Of a stretch of DNA of 64,000 bases, positions 28,286 through 37,337 are shown in pieces. The position numbers and the translations under genes are program-made. The first letter of the stretch is position 1. The number at the start of each line of letters is the position of its first letter. The notes below the pieces were generated by a model. The model was not told the DNA's origin and ran no database searches. It worked only from the letters and a program-made list of their open reading frames with translations. This stretch comes from Cohnella lupini (lineage in GTDB: Bacteria > Bacillota > Bacilli > Paenibacillales > Paenibacillaceae): NCBI RefSeq assembly GCF_003386205.1, contig NZ_QRDY01000004.1, positions 1 to 64,000 on the forward strand. The letters are read 5' to 3'.

Positions 28286-28319
28286 GAAGAAGCCAGGGAG
28301 AGCTCCCTGGCTTCTTCTC
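28286..28319 (-). terminator. Long perfect hairpin after the 2,893-aa gene
   Basis: AGAAGAAGCCAGGGAG at 28286-28301 is followed by AG and then its exact 16-base complement at 28304-28319. It starts nine bases past the stop of the giant gene at 28328 and is probably its terminator, although the downstream minus strand lacks a strong T run. Confidence 0.65.
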
Positions 28320-28327
28320 TAAATTCC

Positions 28328-31300
28328 TTAACGCGATTGCGCATAAATTCGATACAAGATAACCGCTGCTTCCGCGCGAGTCAGGTTGCCCTTCGGATTC
28401 AAGGCGTTGTTACTGTTTCCTTGGAGTAAACCTGCGCTAAGCAGATAGGCCAAGCCTTCTCTTGCATAGGTCGCCGCCTTCGCACCGTCCTTGAAATCGT
28501 CGATTGACTTGGACGATACTGTCGGCAGCTCGTTCTGCCATTGATTCAACGCACGCTTAATGATTACGGCAACATCTTCTCTGCTGATTGCCGTATCGGG
28601 CAAGAACTTGTTCCCGCCAACGCCTTTAACGATGCCAAGCGCGCGGCCGATTCCAAGTTCTTGGTAATAGGGCGAGCTTGTTGAAACATCGGCAAAGTTG
28701 TCGGTGAATTCGGCGTCAAGCTCCAGGAGTCTGATCAATTGCGCGAGGAATTCCCCTCTGCCGATCGCAGTCCCTGGATCGAAGGTCGTTGCCGACTTCC
28801 CTTCAACTACGCCTCTAGCGGCCAACGCTTCGATTTCCTTCGCTGCCCAAGCTACACGACCCAAATCGCTGAACTTAGGCGCTGCATATGCGATTGCATA
28901 ATGACTAAAGTGCGAAGTTTGGAACACCATTTGACCTGTGGCGCTGTCATATCTGCCGTTAGGAACAGACGTTACGTTGCCTTCCCCGTCTACGTACCTG
29001 ACGACAAGCTGATCGGCATTTTGTTTCTCCGCTGCTGTCGGCGTATACGGCACCATGATCGTAACCGGCGCTTCGCTATTACTCCACGCTACAGTTTTGT
29101 TGTCAAACATGACCAACAGTTCCAATACCGGATGATCGCCGATCTCATCGATAAGCCGTTGACTCCATCCGCTCTTATCCGCTTGGCGAACAACGATGGT
29201 TATCGATTGACCGGCGCCTTGCAATTGAGCTGCGTTCAACATCGCGCTCGACACGACAATCGTGCCTAACTGCGTTTCAATAACGACCGAACTATCGGAT
29301 TCTCCCTTGAACCAGGAAGTCGGAAGCCCTAATGCGTAACCTTGCGCATTCACAATGCCGGATAATTTCACTTTAATCCGCTTAGACTCGCCGGTTGCAC
29401 GTCCGAATGCATTTTCAATCTCGCTTTGGGACAAGACGGTTTGTGCGATATTGGACGAGTTATTCATCGTTGGCGTCGAGCTAACCGTTACGTTTCCGCT
29501 GCTATCTACGCTGACCTCCGTAGATGGCGGTATCCAAACGGTTCCTGGATTGCTCGGTATGGCATCATACTCCGCCATAACGGTCAAATTCGACGTCACG
29601 TTCGAGAATCCGACGCTCCATCCCGTGAACGCATACCCTGTCCGCGACGGTTGCGTCGGCGCGGTTGCATCATCTCCATGGTTCACCGCTTCCGTCTTCA
29701 GGACCGTTCCATCCCAGTCCTTGAATGTGACGGTATACGACGACACAGAGATAGCTTCGAGCCTGTTCCGAAGCTCCGTCTTAACTTCGCCGTCTGCCAT
29801 AATAGCGACGAAGTTGCGTGCCGTAGCGATATCGGCAGCCGATTCGGACGCGACAGCGTTATCCACGGCAGCCGTTGCCGATGCTTCTAGCCTCTCATTG
29901 TATTCGCCTGCGCTTAACAGAAATAAATTCGTGAATAAATCCGAATTCTTTAACTGCCCGCTTACGACTTCGAATGTCCCTCTGCTGCCGTCGGTTTCAT
30001 TGGGGCCGTCAGATTCGTTGAGCATGACGGATACTCCGATTCTTCCGTTCGCGAGCTCCGATGCAGGATTACTAAGAAGCGTATTAAACGGAATTTTCAA
30101 ATCGTAAATCGTCGTTTTCGCAGCTTCATCTCTCGTAATCTCGGCTACGATATCCGTTACCGGAGCCGTCGGCGCATTGGCGCCCGTAGGACGAGTCCAA
30201 GCCCATATCACTTCTTCGTTGTCATTGGTGAGCGTGAATCCGAGCTCATTCCGCGTCGTACTGTTCGTTACGGGATTGCGCAAATCAATGCCTAACTGCA
30301 AATTATCCTCTCTCCATATATTTCCGCCCGTCTGGCTATTGAATTGCACGTCATCCGTAACGACAATGTACGCATATAAATGGCCGTCGTCCCATGCGAA
30401 ACGCGATTCTACGCCGAGGTCTTGCGAACCATCCCGCGTCCCCTTCGTTACATAATCTTCTGCGTCCATGACATAGGCCGGAGTCGCGGCGCTCTTTGCC
30501 GGATTTTCCGCGCCGGCAGAGTCTGCTTTTTCAGCGTAAGCCGCGTCGTATTTTGCCGTATAGGCGTATTCCGTACCGTCGTCGAGATGAAGCTCGAATG
30601 TGATCAGACCTGCAATATAATCCGGTAAATCTACGGTTACGGATTCGCCTGCCGCAAGCGCGTCGAAAGGAATAGGAGTGAAATCTTCTGCATAAGCCTC
30701 GGGAGCAACAATGGTCAATGTCCCTGGCGCGGATGTTCTTCCTCCGACATTATACTTGAAGCTGAATCGTTGTCCGGTTCCGTCTTGAATAAGGTTAAAC
30801 ACGAACGGTTCCGCCAGTAAATCCGAGCCGTAAATTCCGTACGGGTTGTTGGCTGGCGTGCTGTTCCTCAACCCGGATGCGTAATAATTGTTGCTGAGCT
30901 CTATCGATGTGCCGCCCTCGCGCAACATGGCATACACGTTATTATTCTGACCGTTCTTCGACGGCTGGAAGTAAGAGGAGTACACATGCGCTTTGCCGGC
31001 GTTTACATCAATACCCGGATTGTTGCCGGGCAGCTGAGTGAAGTTGGCTTGCTGGAACCGAACGATACCGTTATTGACTATCGCCCCCGCTACGCTCGGA
31101 CTTCCCCAGAACGCGCTGTTGTACAGGACAAGTTCGGCATCGGGGTGAATTTTTGCGGTATTCGCTACATCGCCCATTCTGACATAAGCTCTGTTCGGCT
31201 CAGTCGCGATGTTCGTATTCACCAATTCCGAGTTGATCGCGATGATTTTGGTGTGTTCGTCCGCGTCTTCCACATAGAGAGCGTACGTGGTTCCGTCCGA

Positions 31301-34300
31301 ACCGTGACCGATCATCGTCAATTTACCAGGGTATGCGAATTCGCCGTTCCCCAAGTCTCTCTTCAGGAAGTGTATGCCGTATACCGAACCGAAAACGAAA
31401 TTGTTGAAAATCGTCTGGTCTTCCACGTCGGCGAATTTGAGCGCGCTCATGTATCTTTGCACGAATCCGTACAAATCGCCCGAAGGTGCCGTATATCCTT
31501 GACCTCCCGGAAGTCTCAAAGCGTAATGCGGATTGAATTGCATATTTCTGATAAATCCGCCTTCCGCGCCTCCCCCGACCCAGATGCCTGCTCTCAGGAG
31601 CGTGCCGCCTAAGTAATCGACATAGTGACCGTCGGTTTTATAGGAAGCCAGGTCTATGCCTTTATCTCCTATCGGGATCGTTAAGTTGATGGCATATACG
31701 CCCGCGCCTTGTCCCTGTACCAAAAACGGAGTTTTCAGAGTTTGGTCGGGGTTATTCAGGTTGACGCTGGTTAAATTCGCTTGCGTAATGTTAAGTCCTC
31801 TGAGACCTGCGTTTGCCTTAAGCTGAATAAGAGAAGCTCCGTTCTCTCCCTGAGCGCCGCCGGTGTAAGTGGTAAATATCGCCGTGCCGCCGCCTTGAGT
31901 ATGGTGCTGTACGTCCCATGTTCCCCTGAGTTCGACGCCTTCGGGAACGATTACGGGAGTATCCAGTCTATATCTTCCACCAGGTAAATAAATCGTTCCG
32001 CCGCCGTGATTATCTTTAATATAATCAAGAGCTTCCTGCAATTTTGCGGATATATCCACGGTCGGCGCGTTGCTTGTTAACGAGCGCGGGAAGTCAAGTC
32101 TAAGCACTGCGTTCGATGTCGGTCTCGGGTGTACGTCGATATCCGTTTTTACGTCTTTCGGAATAGGTTCGAACAGATAATCAACGTCATTGACGGTCTG
32201 CACTGCGGTGTTATTACCGTCAACCTTAACGTCAAGTTCAAGGTTATCGATGTGAGCGGCAAGGTTATCGCTCTCGATGTTAAGGTTATAACCGGAATTG
32301 ACCGATTTGAACGTCCCGAAGTTTGTTCCGAGATGCGCATGTTTGTCTGCCTGTTTGAAGTTGCTCTGACTGACTAATGCGTTGCCTCGATTGAGGAAAC
32401 TCAGCGCGTAATCGTCATACTCGTCGAAGGTGCTATCTTCGAAGGATATCACTCCGCCTCTGGCGTTGCTTATAATCGGACCTTTGAAGTCGACTCCGTT
32501 GAATTGAACGGAAGTGTCGAACCGTTCGTTGAAATATACAGCGGTGTCGCCTCCGAATTCCGAATTCGAGAGAAGCAGACCGAAACCGTTAACGTTGTCA
32601 ATATAGATACCCGTCTGACTGTCTTCGATCTTCAATCCGTAGAACTGCGCGTTAGGAGCTTCGTCGCCGCCAGGTTCTCTTCCGATCCACATCCCCGTCT
32701 TATACCCGGAAATATTCAATCCCGATACGTATTCCCAGTCCGAGCGGTGCATCATGAATCCGGTAGCGTTCGCTCTTGTGAACGCTCTCGCGTCCGAAAG
32801 AGACGGTGCGCCGTCAAGTCCTGAATTCGCCCAGTATTTCGGATTGATGTTAACGTTCTCGATTCGTCCGATGTCCGTACAGGTGTGAACCACGACGCCC
32901 TTGTAGAGAGCCGTCATATTGCTGTTCAAGACATAATGCATCTCGCTCGGCAGGGAGATGAATCCTCCCCAAGAGTTTACAAGAGTAACGTTATCGAGCG
33001 TCACGCTGTTTCCGGTTCTCTGATAGAACGTCCACGGATACGGGATTCCATGAATCGTCTCGAATTCCCCGGTCTTCTGTCCGTCTTCGTTCCTCTTTTC
33101 AACGACGGTTTCGGCATTAAGATCCTGATTCGGATACCATACCGATAGGTTCGTGACGCCCGTGCCTTGTTCCATGTCTATGAATCTGTCGGACACGTTA
33201 GCTACTTTTTTGCCGCCTGTCTGATTTTCTCTCTCGTCGGAGTCCACATACGTGTCATAATTGGCGGAATTATGTCCGGCATATACCGCAAGAATGGTTC
33301 CGTCGATTTGACCGTCGTAATCCTCCGCATCCGGGTTATCCCATTCGCCGCGGAGCTGTACGCCAGCCCGCAAATTCAAGACCTGCTTAAATTCGTAGGT
33401 CGTATTGCCGTTCGTGCTTTGAACGCTGATCGTGCCGGTCGTTTCCGTACGGAACGCATAGGTTCCCGCCGGAATATAGACTACGCCGCCGCCGTCATTA
33501 TAAGCCGCGTCGATCGCCGCTTGGAAGGCCTCTCTGTTATCGAAATCGACTAAGTCTTCCGTTGCTGCCATCTCTTCCGTTTTCGCGCCGAAAGCCAGTA
33601 CGTTAAAGTCGGATATCGCCCAGTCTTTCGCGTCGTGATCCTGAGCGATTGCCGTTCTCTTGTATTTCGCGTAATCATATCTACCCGGAACGGTCAACTC
33701 GAATGTTCTAGTCTCGGTTACAGGGGCGGCAACTGGACCTCTTTTTACCGTCGCCGTAAGCGTCACGGCACCGCCGGCGTCCGGCCGATTGGTCGGTATC
33801 GCGCCTGTAGCGGTAATGAGGGTATCGGCGGATGTCGTCCATGTAATATCCGTCATATTCTCGCCCATCGACGGAAGAACAAGGTTCGTCGTCACATTAG
33901 CCTCTGTATCATTCACGCCTTTGATTAAATCCCAAGTCAGTTTGGTTATCATATTATTTACTGCCTCCACGTCGGTTCCGGTACCCGTTCCGCGAACGAC
34001 GATAATAAAGGTTTTAACAACCGGTGCTGCCGTACCTTTGCTTATTGTCGCCGTAAGGGTTACGGCTTCATTGGCTTCTTGACGAGCAACTGCGCCGGTG
34101 TCGCTGTTTATTACCGTGTTATCCGTAGATGTCCACGCAATGTTCGTACTCCCCGAACCCGCCTCGGCAAGAGTCAAATCCGTTTCAACCAGATCTTGTC
34201 TCGTATTCGAGCCCTTGATCGCGTCCCAAGTCAGAGCGTCCGAAGCAAGTTGTACCGCTTCAGCATCCGTTGGAGGAATTTCGGTTATTCGTATGCTCTG

Positions 34301-37009
34301 AATAATTGCTCCGGCCGTAGCGAAACGGAAGTGCGCGCCTTGATTTTGCGCGCCGATCGCGAAGTTAGCTCCGTTAAGCACGACTTTTGAAGTTACCCAA
34401 GAGTTGCCGCTTCCTGCCGCGGGAATGTTCGCCGCTCTATACGCGTCATAACCGGAGAAACTGCCGGGATATATGGTGTTATATTGCAATGAAATACCGC
34501 CGGTCGCGCTCGGTCTCCAGTATTTGACCTCTAATTCGACCTTGTTTACATGCTCAAGCTGTGGGTCGTTTACGATGACGTAAATAAAGTCCCCAACCTT
34601 CACGGCGCCTACAGCGCTTTGGGTTACTTTTTCCACCGCTACGCTGTCTCCGTCGAGGCTTATGCCTATGCCATTGCCTTGAAGCTTGTTGCCCGATTGA
34701 ACAAACGTGCCCGTATCGTTGAAGTCAATGAACACTTCGGCAAGTTCGTTAGTCGTGCTGGCTACCGTCAAATTAAAAGTTACATTTACGGGCGTTGCAT
34801 TGCCTTTGGTTATTGTCGCGGTTAGGGTTACGGCTTTGTCTTCGTCGGGGTCGCGAGTTACGGTGCCGGTTAAGGGATCTATGACACCTGCTGCCGGTAC
34901 GGTCGACCAAGCGATAGCCGTATCGTTCGCACCCGTTGTCGGAAGGTTCAACGCCGTTCTTACTTCGGATTGATTCGCGTTCGCATTCTTGATCGTGTCC
35001 CAAGTCAGCAGAGCTGCCGCGTCCGATATGGCTTGATCATCGGCCAGATGCACGACTTTAACTCTGGTATGCGTTCCTGCGAAAGGATATTGCGTATTTG
35101 GAGCGGTGCGTGCGAACGAATAATAGGTGTTGCCTGCGGGTTTTGGAATTTCCGCTGTATAAACGCCCGAATCGAGCGTTCCCGTCGTCCAATCGACGTC
35201 TGCGGGAGCGTTACCCGTGGTGTTGATCGCGAACTGCACGGCCTGACCGTTCGTCGGCGCTGCCGACGATAACGTAACGTTATCGGCTGTTTCAACCGCT
35301 GCCGGAATAGGTTTCGGCGAATCCGAGGTGACTTGAAAACGCGGGTTCTTGATATAGATGTCGCCGTGGGGCACGGAAGACCATTGCATTTGCAATCTCG
35401 CGGCCTCTACCGTGTCCAAATTAACGGGATTGAAACCGTTCGTAGAATTTGCCGTCGATAATTGCGCATGAACGGTAATCCATTCATTCACATGTCCGTT
35501 TCTGATCTCGCTAACATTAAGGTTAAGGCGTGAATTAGTATCCAGATTGTTACCGCCAGACGCTATAGCAACCCAGTTATTACCATTTAAATTCAAAAGG
35601 TCCGCATGAGTAACATACATATCGAACACAAAATATTGATTCGCGTAACCTAACAAATCCTGATTGCCGCCGCCGTTAATAAAGCGGGCATCCCACAGTC
35701 GTTCGGCGCCGGCGCCTATTTTTCCGGCGCCCAGCTTAACCGCGTTATTGCCGTCCGGCGCAACCGCGGTGTTCGTCCCCTCTTCTATATTAGGAAAATA
35801 CGTCGCGGCCCGAGCGTTTACCGCCGCCGGCGCGGCTTTCACCGTCACGGTAAAAAGTTTCGTAGCACTTGCGGCACCTTTGGTTATTGTCGCCGTGAGT
35901 ACAACGGTTTTGTCTACTTCTCTATCCAACAAGCGATTTACGCTTCCGGTGTTGCTAATTGCCGCATTGTCCGAGGTCCATGCTACGTTCGTTGTTCCTA
36001 TCGTTGTCGGGAGACCGAGTGGTGATTTCACATCGCTTTCCAACGTGTTATTTCCTTTAATCGTATTCCATGTCAGAGACGCCGTTGCTGCGTCTACCAA
36101 TGTTTGTTCGTCAATTGTCGTTACGGTCGTTCTTGTAGATGCGCCGATAAAGTTGTAACTACTGCTGTCCGCTTTCGCGCGCGCGAATACATAGTAGGTG
36201 TCTGCTGAAGGCAATGCGGCAAATTGATGAGTATACACACTAGCATCAAGAATGCCATCCACCCATCCGGATGCTGGAGCAACCCCGTCTTCGCTTATTG
36301 CGAATTCCACGGCTTGCCCGCTGGCCGGCGCGTTCGCGGTTACTGTTTTTGTTGCTACGTCAAGCGCGGGAGTCGTTGACGGCGAAGCCGGAACGCCTAA
36401 CGTACTTTTCTGGATACGCGGGTTTTTAATGTAAACGTCGGTGTTAGGAACACTAGGACCCCATTGCAGATGCATGGCAAGTCTCGTTACTTGGTCTAGC
36501 CAGGCGTCATTGAAATTCCCGGCTACGGCGCTCGCCGTCGATAACTTCGTATAGACCGTTGCCCATGTGCCCACCGCCCCTGTCGTGACTCCGCTCACAT
36601 TAAGTTGGAGACGAGAATCGGCGTTAAACTTGTCGCCGGCGGGATTACTGTCGCTTACGATGACGAGCCAATTATTTCCCTGCATATCTTTAAAGCTCGC
36701 ATTGGGAATGTACATCTCGAAAGCCAGATAGCCGTCTCTGTAAGCGGACAGATCTCTGAGAGGCGCCACGCTCGGCGTGAAGAGGTTATCCCAAGGAGCC
36801 CCGTTCTTTGAGGTTCCGGTGTTTAACCTCCACGCGTTCTGACCGTCCGGCGCATCGGCCAATGTCGCCGTATTTCCATCCGTACCTGCATTTACGGTCA
36901 ACAGAGATACGTCGTCCCCCCAAGCCGCGCTGACCGTCATAGGCGGAGAAAACAAAGTAAGTAGCATCGCCGTCACAAGTAAAGATGCTAATAACCGTCT
37001 TTTGATCAT
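28328..37009 (-). CDS. 2,893-residue SLH-anchored surface protein with two pectate-lyase-like beta-helices
   Basis: Signal peptide to about residue 30 ('LLASLLVTAMLLTLF'). Then, approximately: a carbohydrate-binding-like module (36-203), an atrophied bacterial Ig repeat (300-393; 'LTWNTIKG' style), a second copy of the first module (403-560), a second Ig repeat (653-750), another beta-sandwich (753-906), and two more Ig repeats (913-1106; 'LTWDAIKG', 'LTWDLIKG'). Next come two right-handed beta-helix domains opening 'DGGGVVYIPAGTYAF' (~1123-1600) and 'HGGGTIYLPGGRYRL' (~1636-2150), a CBM9-like domain (~2156-2350), an InlB-type B repeat (~2416-2476), a linker domain, and three SLH modules (2713-2893). 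The beta-helices suggest a polysaccharide lyase or hydrolase acting on plant or microbial polysaccharide at the cell surface. GGAGG precedes the ATG. Confidence 0.88.
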   Translation of the reverse strand: MIKRRLLASLLVTAMLLTLFSPPMTVSAAWGDDVSLLTVNAGTDGNTATLADAPDGQNAWRLNTGTSKNGAPWDNLFTPSVAPLRDLSAYRDGYLAFEMYIPNASFKDMQGNNWLVIVSDSNPAGDKFNADSRLQLNVSGVTTGAVGTWATVYTKLSTASAVAGNFNDAWLDQVTRLAMHLQWGPSVPNTDVYIKNPRIQKSTLGVPASPSTTPALDVATKTVTANAPASGQAVEFAISEDGVAPASGWVDGILDASVYTHQFAALPSADTYYVFARAKADSSSYNFIGASTRTTVTTIDEQTLVDAATASLTWNTIKGNNTLESDVKSPLGLPTTIGTTNVAWTSDNAAISNTGSVNRLLDREVDKTVVLTATITKGAASATKLFTVTVKAAPAAVNARAATYFPNIEEGTNTAVAPDGNNAVKLGAGKIGAGAERLWDARFINGGGNQDLLGYANQYFVFDMYVTHADLLNLNGNNWVAIASGGNNLDTNSRLNLNVSEIRNGHVNEWITVHAQLSTANSTNGFNPVNLDTVEAARLQMQWSSVPHGDIYIKNPRFQVTSDSPKPIPAAVETADNVTLSSAAPTNGQAVQFAINTTGNAPADVDWTTGTLDSGVYTAEIPKPAGNTYYSFARTAPNTQYPFAGTHTRVKVVHLADDQAISDAAALLTWDTIKNANANQSEVRTALNLPTTGANDTAIAWSTVPAAGVIDPLTGTVTRDPDEDKAVTLTATITKGNATPVNVTFNLTVASTTNELAEVFIDFNDTGTFVQSGNKLQGNGIGISLDGDSVAVEKVTQSAVGAVKVGDFIYVIVNDPQLEHVNKVELEVKYWRPSATGGISLQYNTIYPGSFSGYDAYRAANIPAAGSGNSWVTSKVVLNGANFAIGAQNQGAHFRFATAGAIIQSIRITEIPPTDAEAVQLASDALTWDAIKGSNTRQDLVETDLTLAEAGSGSTNIAWTSTDNTVINSDTGAVARQEANEAVTLTATISKGTAAPVVKTFIIVVRGTGTGTDVEAVNNMITKLTWDLIKGVNDTEANVTTNLVLPSMGENMTDITWTTSADTLITATGAIPTNRPDAGGAVTLTATVKRGPVAAPVTETRTFELTVPGRYDYAKYKRTAIAQDHDAKDWAISDFNVLAFGAKTEEMAATEDLVDFDNREAFQAAIDAAYNDGGGVVYIPAGTYAFRTETTGTISVQSTNGNTTYEFKQVLNLRAGVQLRGEWDNPDAEDYDGQIDGTILAVYAGHNSANYDTYVDSDERENQTGGKKVANVSDRFIDMEQGTGVTNLSVWYPNQDLNAETVVEKRNEDGQKTGEFETIHGIPYPWTFYQRTGNSVTLDNVTLVNSWGGFISLPSEMHYVLNSNMTALYKGVVVHTCTDIGRIENVNINPKYWANSGLDGAPSLSDARAFTRANATGFMMHRSDWEYVSGLNISGYKTGMWIGREPGGDEAPNAQFYGLKIEDSQTGIYIDNVNGFGLLLSNSEFGGDTAVYFNERFDTSVQFNGVDFKGPIISNARGGVISFEDSTFDEYDDYALSFLNRGNALVSQSNFKQADKHAHLGTNFGTFKSVNSGYNLNIESDNLAAHIDNLELDVKVDGNNTAVQTVNDVDYLFEPIPKDVKTDIDVHPRPTSNAVLRLDFPRSLTSNAPTVDISAKLQEALDYIKDNHGGGTIYLPGGRYRLDTPVIVPEGVELRGTWDVQHHTQGGGTAIFTTYTGGAQGENGASLIQLKANAGLRGLNITQANLTSVNLNNPDQTLKTPFLVQGQGAGVYAINLTIPIGDKGIDLASYKTDGHYVDYLGGTLLRAGIWVGGGAEGGFIRNMQFNPHYALRLPGGQGYTAPSGDLYGFVQRYMSALKFADVEDQTIFNNFVFGSVYGIHFLKRDLGNGEFAYPGKLTMIGHGSDGTTYALYVEDADEHTKIIAINSELVNTNIATEPNRAYVRMGDVANTAKIHPDAELVLYNSAFWGSPSVAGAIVNNGIVRFQQANFTQLPGNNPGIDVNAGKAHVYSSYFQPSKNGQNNNVYAMLREGGTSIELSNNYYASGLRNSTPANNPYGIYGSDLLAEPFVFNLIQDGTGQRFSFKYNVGGRTSAPGTLTIVAPEAYAEDFTPIPFDALAAGESVTVDLPDYIAGLITFELHLDDGTEYAYTAKYDAAYAEKADSAGAENPAKSAATPAYVMDAEDYVTKGTRDGSQDLGVESRFAWDDGHLYAYIVVTDDVQFNSQTGGNIWREDNLQLGIDLRNPVTNSTTRNELGFTLTNDNEEVIWAWTRPTGANAPTAPVTDIVAEITRDEAAKTTIYDLKIPFNTLLSNPASELANGRIGVSVMLNESDGPNETDGSRGTFEVVSGQLKNSDLFTNLFLLSAGEYNERLEASATAAVDNAVASESAADIATARNFVAIMADGEVKTELRNRLEAISVSSYTVTFKDWDGTVLKTEAVNHGDDATAPTQPSRTGYAFTGWSVGFSNVTSNLTVMAEYDAIPSNPGTVWIPPSTEVSVDSSGNVTVSSTPTMNNSSNIAQTVLSQSEIENAFGRATGESKRIKVKLSGIVNAQGYALGLPTSWFKGESDSSVVIETQLGTIVVSSAMLNAAQLQGAGQSITIVVRQADKSGWSQRLIDEIGDHPVLELLVMFDNKTVAWSNSEAPVTIMVPYTPTAAEKQNADQLVVRYVDGEGNVTSVPNGRYDSATGQMVFQTSHFSHYAIAYAAPKFSDLGRVAWAAKEIEALAARGVVEGKSATTFDPGTAIGRGEFLAQLIRLLELDAEFTDNFADVSTSSPYYQELGIGRALGIVKGVGGNKFLPDTAISREDVAVIIKRALNQWQNELPTVSSKSIDDFKDGAKAATYAREGLAYLLSAGLLQGNSNNALNPKGNLTRAEAAVILYRIYAQSR

Positions 37010-37337
37010 TCTTAAATTTCCTCCCTATATCCTGTTTTTCGTCCACAATCGACCTGATGTTAGCGTTTTCACGAAATCCTGTTATCGAACACAATCTGTT
37101 TATTGTGGACTGATCTTATCATACGGGTGCTGCAATCGAGTTCCAATGAGACAGTCTTATCCTTTACTGGGGCAATATTACCTCAATGAACACAGACTAC
37201 GATTTCTTCCTATTAACCTATAAACCTGCGTCTCTGTTCTTATGATAAGTTTCGGACATTAATCTATAATTATATTATATGCGTTCTGTTGTCGAAACAT
37301 GGAGCCGCCTATGGCATGCACATCAAGGGGGAGTAAA
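37010..37337. other. Divergent intergenic region between the giant SLH gene and the lasso cluster
   Basis: 328 bp with no convincing gene. It must hold promoters for both sides. On the plus strand TATAAT occurs at 37265-37270 and TATTAT at 37273-37278, but no good -35 box is at proper spacing for either, so the lasso promoter remains uncertain. A small inverted repeat CACAAT-6-ATTGTG (37090-37107) could be an operator. Confidence 0.4.

Noticed and set aside
29355-34390. Many plus-strand frames of 80-250 codons opposite the 2,893-aa SLH gene
   Set aside because: The minus-strand frame is continuous with recognisable domains throughout; the others have no motifs or ribosome sites.
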